A DNA stretch of 64,000 bases from positions 744,001 to 808,000 of the forward strand of contig JAZGUH010000452.1 of the NCBI GenBank assembly GCA_037893225.1. Reading direction: 5' to 3'. How positions within the stretch are numbered: the stretch's first letter is position 1; every line of letters begins with the position of its first letter. Of this stretch, positions 27,001 to 36,000 are shown one piece after another. The DNA is from Hippasteria phrygiana (taxonomy: Eukaryota > Echinodermata > Asteroidea > Valvatida > Goniasteridae). The position numbers and the translations under genes are program-made. The notes beneath the pieces were generated by a model. The model saw only the letters and a list, made by a program, of their open reading frames with translations. It had not been told where the DNA came from and ran no database searches.

Positions 27001-30000
27001 GGGTTTAACCAAAGCAGGAAGCAATTGAAATGTTGAAATGTCACGACTACCGTTTTTGAATTGCAGTAATGAAACATTTTGACTTTGTACAGGCACACTT
27101 TGCTAATGGTTTCTGCTCTCCACCATGACCCATTATGTGACCCTTTGAAGGTGAAGATATAGCTTGTAATATAAATGTAGTATACAACATTTGCAAACAA
27201 CAAACAAAACTACTGATTTATTAAGTAAATAGCAGTCTCAAGCATCCTGTGAAATCATGGCACCTGGTGTGCTGCCATTTACAAGAAAGGTGGATTTTCG
27301 GCTGACAATCGTTAGAAATATTCTTGTTCTCTGACATGATACATGTAATTCCCCGACTCTATAAATTGCTCCGTTTTGTCTAAAGTATGGTCAGGGAACC
27401 AGACTACTAGAACAGATTTGTTTCTTTCTGTTTTCCCAGCATCTATGCACACAAAACTTGAAACAGGTCAGTGTTACAGTATTTGCTATAAAATACTAAC
27501 CCCCAAATCCATTTATTTCTGAAAATTACAGCAAAAGCAAATGATTTAAAAACACCTACATTGTACATGTACAGGTACATGTACACTGTATGTATGTATT
27601 TTGTAAAGTTCTACATTTAATTGGCTTCCATGATATCGGCTGCTCGTTTCTTGATTGATTTGGATTTGTCGGTCCGCGCTTAAGTCTGTCGCCTTCCTGA
27701 CTTGGCAGATATTGATCTGTTAGTTTGTCTGCATGTCTGTGTTGACAATGTCTGTTACTCCATCTTGGCCAGTTTGTTTAATGTTAGTTCGTCATGTACA
27801 TTGTATCTATGTACATGTACAACATGTAAGTCTGTCTGAATGCTAAGATTGTTTTAATATATCCAATTAAAGTTTGAAATTAACAAAGTCATCTCATGCA
27901 AAGGGAAATTAAAATGTCGGCTTTCGACGACGCAATCAGGTGATGTTGCAGCCTCCTATTAACCAGCTCCTGATAAGATGCACTGGTGTCATTATACTCA
28001 AAGACATCACAAGTGAATGACTAAGGCCAATTACAAATGGACAATATCATTACATTTCCTGGTTTCTGACTGAAAAGGGTTATTAGGTGAAAGCTTAATT
28101 TTTGCAGAGTCCATTCTAACAGTGAATGTTTTTTACATACTGTATGATGGCTTGTGAATGACAGAGGGAGTTGAGATGGATTTGTAGAGTAACTTTAACA
28201 AGTTTTTATTCTCTCCAATACATGTACATGTTACTTTAGAATAGACAAAGATGAAACATAAACAAGTACAGGTCATTACATGTACCTGAGGCTATATATA
28301 TGCTTGATACATTGTACATGTACAGATGTACTGGTACATGTACATGTACTTTATCTCTTCAAGTGGCCAACCAACAACAATGATGTACAGTGTATCCGGT
28401 AGTTTGGTCCCCATAGGAAGGAAAAGACTAATTGATGGCAAAGGTCACTGGGCTGCTATTCCAACTCCCACCAATCTGTTAATGCACCTATCAATTGCAA
28501 GATGGACCCTCGGACCCCCGGGGGACGTGCGTCATGTCCCGCTAATGTCAGTCAAATCGTGACGAATGGGGTGCGTCAAGTACGGCTTTGGTTCGTCGTA
28601 AATACAAAGCGGGTTGCGTCGCGGGTGCGTCATGGTGCGTCATGCAGTTTCAAGCTTGTTGCACTACATCAGGGCTCGACCTTAGCGGTCGCCCGGTCGC
28701 CAAATGCGAGTGAAAACAGCGGCGGGCGAGTCAAAACCCTACCCTTTGTAGTCCGCCGGGCGAGTCAAAAATAAAGTGTATTAAAAAAAAAGGTTTCTGT
28801 TGTGTTATATTATGTACCAAATCTCCGTCTTCACGGCCAGTTTTGCCTTGCCCCATATTTACCTTGGCCGCCGTGCCCTTTTTGCAAAAGCACAGCCACT
28901 ACAATCCTTCATATTTTTATTTTCGATGTCATGCCAGCCCTTCATAAAATCTCGCTGCACAACACGTTGGCGATCGTACAGAATCACATGCACACAATAC
29001 GTGCAGCATATGCACATGCACACAAACTGAATCTGGTCCAGTTTCGGAGTATGCCGATACTTCAAGCATCAACACCCCCACCGCAAGATTAAATGTGTGT
29101 ATTCGTACCTACACACAAAGCAGCAGGAGTATGTACATGTACGGCAACATTTACGTGCAGTCAACTGACTTTCTTTTTCTCAGTACTTGCACGTGTGCGC
29201 CTCACAATACACATCGATGTTCGTGTACGAGGAAACGCGCCCTGTAGGCTAGGCGGCGCTATGAAGCACGCCTTCGGCGCGCTACATACAGTAACTTCAT
29301 GAACTTTGGTCACAACACGCGGTGTTCCGATTGTCAAAAGTTTCGATGAATAATTAGGCTAAAACATTCGACAGAGAAAGAAGATTTCTGCACGTTAATT
29401 CACAGAACTATTAAGTATTATCTATTTTGTCTGTGTATGCATTTTCCGTGTTCATGAATTTATTTTGAGGTTGTACCGCTCGTACACCACAGCGTGTTTC
29501 CCCGACATTTCCTACCGCAACACAAGGTTCATCGCCGCCCGCCACACAAAGTGCATCACGCACGCTTACCACCGTACGATAAACGGACAGTGTTGTGCCA
29601 TGGAGGAAGGAAACGACCTAAATTCTCCATGATTTTTAAGAATTATCGACAGTAAATATTTTTGACATTAATTAAGGCAAGTTTTGATCATTTTTTTTTG
29701 CAATTTTTTGTTATAGCTTTCGTAGCGTAAACGGAAACAGTTTAGGCTGAAATTCACATATATAATTGAATACCCATGTGATCGGAAGCAGTATGTTTTT
29801 GGCCTTAAGATAGTCTTACTCTTACTCTTTAGTTAAATACGTTTTGAATGAAAAAAATAAACAATGCCGCGTCCTCCCTGCAGATATAATTTGGCCTTGG
29901 TGCCCTCCATAATTTTGCTTTATTCAAGGCCAAAGTGGCCTTGCTCTAAAAATTACCAAATCCACGGTAGCCGGCTAGAAAATGATCATTTTCACAAAAA

Positions 30001-33000
30001 TTAGACCAAATCATACCGATTATACTGGAAATCTGTTTGTGCATGTATATTAGGAGAATTTTAAAATCGCTAACCTTTTGCGACATTTTTATCATGTAGT
30101 AATTTGACGATTTTATCGCCATATCGGCGGTATTGCTGGAATAAAATATCGACTACGAAAACATCAGTATCGTCGGCGCTACCTCCATAGTACGGCCAAG
30201 CTTTCCGCACTTGTAGCCTAACCACGTGCGCCGCGCTAGCACACACGCTACGCTGTACAATATAATGCTGGCTCTACCCTTGTACTGTGTTCTGTACGTC
30301 GCGCGTGATCGCGTTGTTGTTTTGTGCCGTACGTTTCGTTAGTGAAATAGGAACCGAACTTGCCATTCAACATCGTCCTCAAAGTAATCCATGTAGAGTA
30401 GTATCCTCTGCACAAATCACAAATACGCACACGCAAAAGGTTGACACGTGGTGTAGACAGGTACCCGCGTAACGTGCACTGTCCGTGCGTTTATGCCGCT
30501 TCGGTGCGGCAGTGAGATTCGTTCGTTGACTTCATGATTATGTCCGTCATATTGGTCCGTCTTTGGTGAGTTGTTTTCTAGACATGGTGCGTCAAAAAAC
30601 GTGGTTTATAGCGTCAGTTTTACATGAATGGTTCGTCACGAACAGGGCGCAAGGGTGCGTCAAGGGACCCCAGAATCTGGCCTCACATTGTACACTGACG
30701 CACATCCCCCGGGGGTCCGAGGGTCCGTCTTGCAATTGATAGGTGCATAATTACATGATATCTCCTGGACCACTTTATTCATGGAAGTTGCCCAATACAA
30801 GCTAAAAGCCACTATGTAAAGGGCTACAACAGAGGTGGTGGGGTTGGCCATATTTAGGTTGCCAGCCCTACACCACCCTTACGGTTATCGTGGGTCCTTT
30901 ATTTTTATAGAGGATAAATCTTAACAGAAGATCATGTGCAGTTGTATCTACAAAAATTGAAGCAATAAATCTGATGAATACTTGTAACAGGGATTTTTTG
31001 GTCATTTTTTTATATTCCAGAAAAAATGTACAAACATATATGTAGATTAGTTTAAACAAAAAGATCATGATTTTCATTTCAGGCGAGAAACATTTTCAGT
31101 GATGGATATTAAAATTTTGCTGAATTATAAAAATTGAGCTGAAAATGGTGATTGTACGGGAATGTCCATTGTACATCCCTGGTTTTATTTGCTTCTATTC
31201 TTTAATTCAAAGTAACAATCTGACGGGTTTTAGTTTGCACCGATCTATCACTGGAATGAGCCAAGCGCTAACTATACATTTTCCTGCAGGAAGGTGACCT
31301 GCTTAATTGCAACTGGAACACATCCATCATTCTGTAGAAATTTGGACAAAACTTGTCCAAGACTTTCACAAATACAATTTCTCCTTGGGCAGAAAATTTG
31401 CTCCGAAAACTATAAAAGAAGATTTTATTCATTATGCAGTTCCTTCTTAGAGAGTGTGTTTGCTGGATACTGAGGTTATAAATTACATGCAATTTCCTGC
31501 TTTGCATCGTTGCCATGGTTACAGCCGGAGATAGCTCCAAGGCCTAAAATTTGTTTCTGAGCTTCAAGGAGTCAAAGTTTTTTCAGCTTCGGTGTCAAGT
31601 TTACATCAGCTGATTGATGAATGATTAATTGAAAATGGACAAAATGATAATGCGAGTTGTCTTAACCCCTTCAGCTGTTATTCATGGGGTGCTGGTATGC
31701 AAATACGGGCTTGTGCAGCCATGCGTCATGAAACAATAGGCAAACAATGGATTGAGTATGCACAGAAATGCGCGTATAGATGACAAACGGCCAGGTGGTC
31801 TTTTCAAACCGCGGCTATGGGCTCATCCATACTGAAGAGGTTAAAGGGTCAAGATAAATGCAATTTTGATTGATCCTTTTTGTTCTAATTGAAGAATTTA
31901 GAGGCAAAAAGTTTGGCAAATCTGTTTTAAGATTTTATCGGCGGTGAAAATGTGCACAGGCTCAACAAATTACAAACACCTATGCGACCCAGTGCAAAGA
32001 AAGTACATGCTTGGGTATAGCAGACTACACAATTAACAAAAGGACAGATGGTTCGTCTGTAAATGTTTTAATATACACGTGACTGTTGAATTTGTTTCAG
32101 TACTGAGTAATTCTGAAACCAGGGAATGGTAATCAGCACTGCCTGGAGCATCCTGGACACAGGAAACGACTGTCAGAAACCGGATGGAGCTGTGGGTCTG
32201 TGCAAACGATCAAAGGTGGTCTCTCATTCCCTATACTCTCAGGGACTGTTGTCTTAGACCGATCGGTAGAGACCCCGGCCGGATCCTTAGAGGGATGCAG
32301 GAGGCAAACAAGAATAAGAAATGAAGAGCACAGGCAGGTTAGGAGGATGGAGGGGTGAGGTGGTTGTAGAGAGATAAACAATGTAGGAGACAAACTTGAA
32401 TCCAAAAATGAAATGATGGGATATGGACATGTGTAGGAGGCAAAGAAGCTGAAAGGATGGAGAGTTTAACTGATTACAGAGAAGGGAAGTGGTAGGTGGA
32501 ATGAAATGATATCAAATATTTTTTACAAAATCATGTAAAGTTTATGTACATGTACATGTATGTATCTCGGCACATGATAGGCAAAATGTTCACTGCGTTA
32601 TTAAAATGTCAGTTACCGCTCAACAACTGATTTTATTGACACATTCAATGTACATACACATATACATGTACCATATTTCACGACGACGATGGTACATTGT
32701 AATTCAACAAGACGAAACATTATCTTACATGTACACACATGTACATGTACATGTAACCCCCGGCTCTCTGAACTACATGTATAGAAGATCAGAAATATAT
32801 CATGTAAGGGAGGCCCCAGGGGGTCAGTCATCGACATTTACAACTTCAAGTCTACTGAAACCCATAACAGGCAGGTGTGTGCATAACAACCTTCGTAACT
32901 GCCCGTCACAGCAAGCGAGTTGACCAAACGGTCAGTGAGTCTCTGAAGGTATTATACGATGACAGGAGCCTTGGCTCCACCTGCTAAGGTGATTAGGCAG

Positions 33001-36000
33001 AGACGCTTCTGATTAAAACTGCCAAATGCCACCTACACTTGTCTACAAGTTCTTGTCAATCATAATGAAAGGTATTCGAGCATTCATCTACTGGTGGTCG
33101 CCATGTACATGTACGGTCCTAATTAAAATTTAATGTAAAAGCTCTATTTGAATTACACCCTTCAAATTAAACTTAAAAGGTACATGTACAAGATAGATCA
33201 AACGTGATAATACGAAGCAAACCAACAGACTGAATAAACCTTACTTTGTTTAATCATTTCAACAAAACTAATGGCATCAAAATTCATATCGTCGCAATTT
33301 ATATCGTCTTCCAACGATTTCCAGCTGGAAATCGTTGGAAAACTGCCCTGTAGCCTTTAGTCAAGGCGCGCGTGGCTACCCGGACGAGTGGTGCGCTGGA
33401 CATGCTGGCATTCAGGGCGCGTCACGTGTCCAGCTGGTAGCCACGCGCGCCTTGACTAAAGGCTATCATCCGCCCGACGGTTGAAAACGAGCGCTGTTTT
33501 TCTCTCGGTTTTCTCGCCATCCAACAACGCAAAACTTTGAACAGGTGAGTGGAACTATATTTCCTATAACATACTAACCCACAAATCCGCCCATTTTTGA
33601 TAATTGCAACAATGACCAATCATGTACACGGCCTTTAAGCTTACATGCTGCTATTTTGAAATACACTGACATTGAGTGTAAAGTACTCAATATGCCCATA
33701 CAGCCACTACATAAACCAGGTGTGGAAGTTTATTTAAATATACAATGTACATAAGTCTGGGCAAAATTAAATTCATGACCCGCATTTATGCTAAAATAAA
33801 AAAAAAAAATAATAAAAATGAGAAAAGGTTATATACATAAATGAACTTGTACCAGGCTTACATGTGGAAATACATAAATAAATAGTCACGTACACGTTTG
33901 AAACGTTTGAAGAGTTGTGTCAAGGTAATGAAAACACTATTCATCAATCGTTAGTTATAGATCCCAAATAATATTTTCAATCATACATCTCGATTACGAC
34001 GGAGGCACAAAACCTTTTTTTTATGATTTTAAGATCAATACTCTCACAGCACAAAGAATGTTTGGAATATTGTCAGCATAATTAGATTTCATTCAAGGAC
34101 AAAGGGTGTGGACTATGGAAAGAATTGTTTTGCTATGACGGATAGAGAATTAAATTATGACTAAACCAGTCATCCAGGACAGCTGCGTGATAAAGTTCAT
34201 GTATAACGTGTACAACTAAACACGTACTGCAAGTTACAAAAAAATGTACGTACATGTACCGGGTATACATGGAAATGGAAATTTAGAAGGGGCGAGAAAA
34301 ATTAATATAACATAAAATTCCGTACTCTTAATAGTTAATACAATTTGCATAAAAAACGTTCTTGCATGAACATGTGTAGAAATGACAAATTGTGTGTATT
34401 GATTTTGAACCAATAAAATGTTTTTTTTATTTGAACATTTTTACACAAATGATTTATTTTTACAAAAAAATCCTCTAATTGAAAAGAAATTGAAAAATTT
34501 GAATTTCAAGACCAGAACTGTACATGTGTATGTGTATTTCTAAACTTACATCGAACAACCAGACTGCCCAGTTCACACTAATGACCAACTTTTTTCAGTG
34601 CCAGCAGAAATCACAAAGTAAGCATGGCCAATACATGCAGAGCACTACCCGTACCAATAACTGAAATGTTGACTTTTCGTCTTGATTCAATATTTATAGA
34701 ATCAATGCCCCCGAGTATTGTCTTAATGAAGTTGTCCTCATCTTTAACGAGATTGTCCTCATCTCCGATGGAGTGACCTACCTGCAAACTTGGGATTTTT
34801 CTCTTCCATTGACAGGAAACAATGGTCGAAGGCAAATGTCTGAGAAGAGAAAGGAAAGATGAGGATACATTCAATAATCAAAACAGGAAATCATGAAAGT
34901 TTATGACCTGTAAAGGAGAACGTCTTACAAAAGTAAACCCATACATTGTACTGGTACAAAAATGAACCAAGGAAAAACTCCAAATCTCACAAAAGAAAAG
35001 CCATACATTTCCACAGATACATGTGTAGGTACCTGTAATGGTTTAAGTTTTACATGTTCGCTGTGCTTTTTACTTTTCAACACAATTAGCTGGCCTAACG
35101 TTTCAAACTTAAGCAAGTTCTTTCTCAAAGGCAAAAAATTGGCTTTTTTTGCAAACCAATTTTGTTGATTTGTATATTTCAGGTTAATCCAGTCAGTTAA
35201 TAATAAAACAAAAAGCAGTCATCGTATAAACAATTATCTCTACTTATGTACAATGTATAACGTACAAGTATCCATTTCTGTGAGTATGGAAAAATGCTAT
35301 GATTTTTGGTCATGAATTTGATCACTATTAATAAATCTTTGTTGTCAGGTCTTTCCCCTGTCCTTAATTTGTTAGTCGAGTCCTCAAAGTTTAGTCCCGT
35401 CCTTCTTTGCATCGTGTGTACCCTACATCAAGCTTCTGAGCTTAACTGAAAATTTAATTGCATTTTTATTTAATTCTTGTTTAACCTTATTGGGGGGAGG
35501 TGAGTCGGTCTCACTGACGGTGGAAGTTACCCCGCCTGGGTCTATACATGTAGGTCTTAAAATTGGGATAAATTCTTTGGTATCTATTACAGGTTTATCT
35601 TCTATTTAATACATACATGTACATGTAGATCTGGGCCCAGGAACACCGTAAGGGTGGTCTGGTTGGCATTTTATAATGTCGTCAATCCTACAACCTCTGA
35701 TCATAACCCTAATAGCTATTGGCCGATTTCAATAAAAAAAAAAAATAGGTTCATACATGTAGTTAAATGCTAAGCTCAAATAAAATCAATCTGATAACAT
35801 GCCCAGGTACATAGATGTACAAACACACAAACTGTACGTGCATGCGTCGTCTCAAGGAACACGTCCGTACAAATGTACATAATGCGCCGCCTCAATCATG
35901 GAGATTTCTAGCGTGTAATTTCCAATCATGCGAAACCACTCGGGGAGTAAGGAGAAGATGTCTTTTATACAACGACGGACTGGAACAGACATTCAAACAG

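Larger units (their letters stand above)
22437..34781 (-). other. KIF13: KIF13 intron (12.3 kb)
   Basis: No exon seen. Repeats: palindromic foldback copies at 23980, 27170 and 33270, a mariner-type MITE at 24413, GGGGAGG-family copies at 26276 and 30774, a Harbinger-like element at 28483, and a TTAACCCC copy at 31662. Many GTACATGTAC tracts. Confidence 0.7.
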
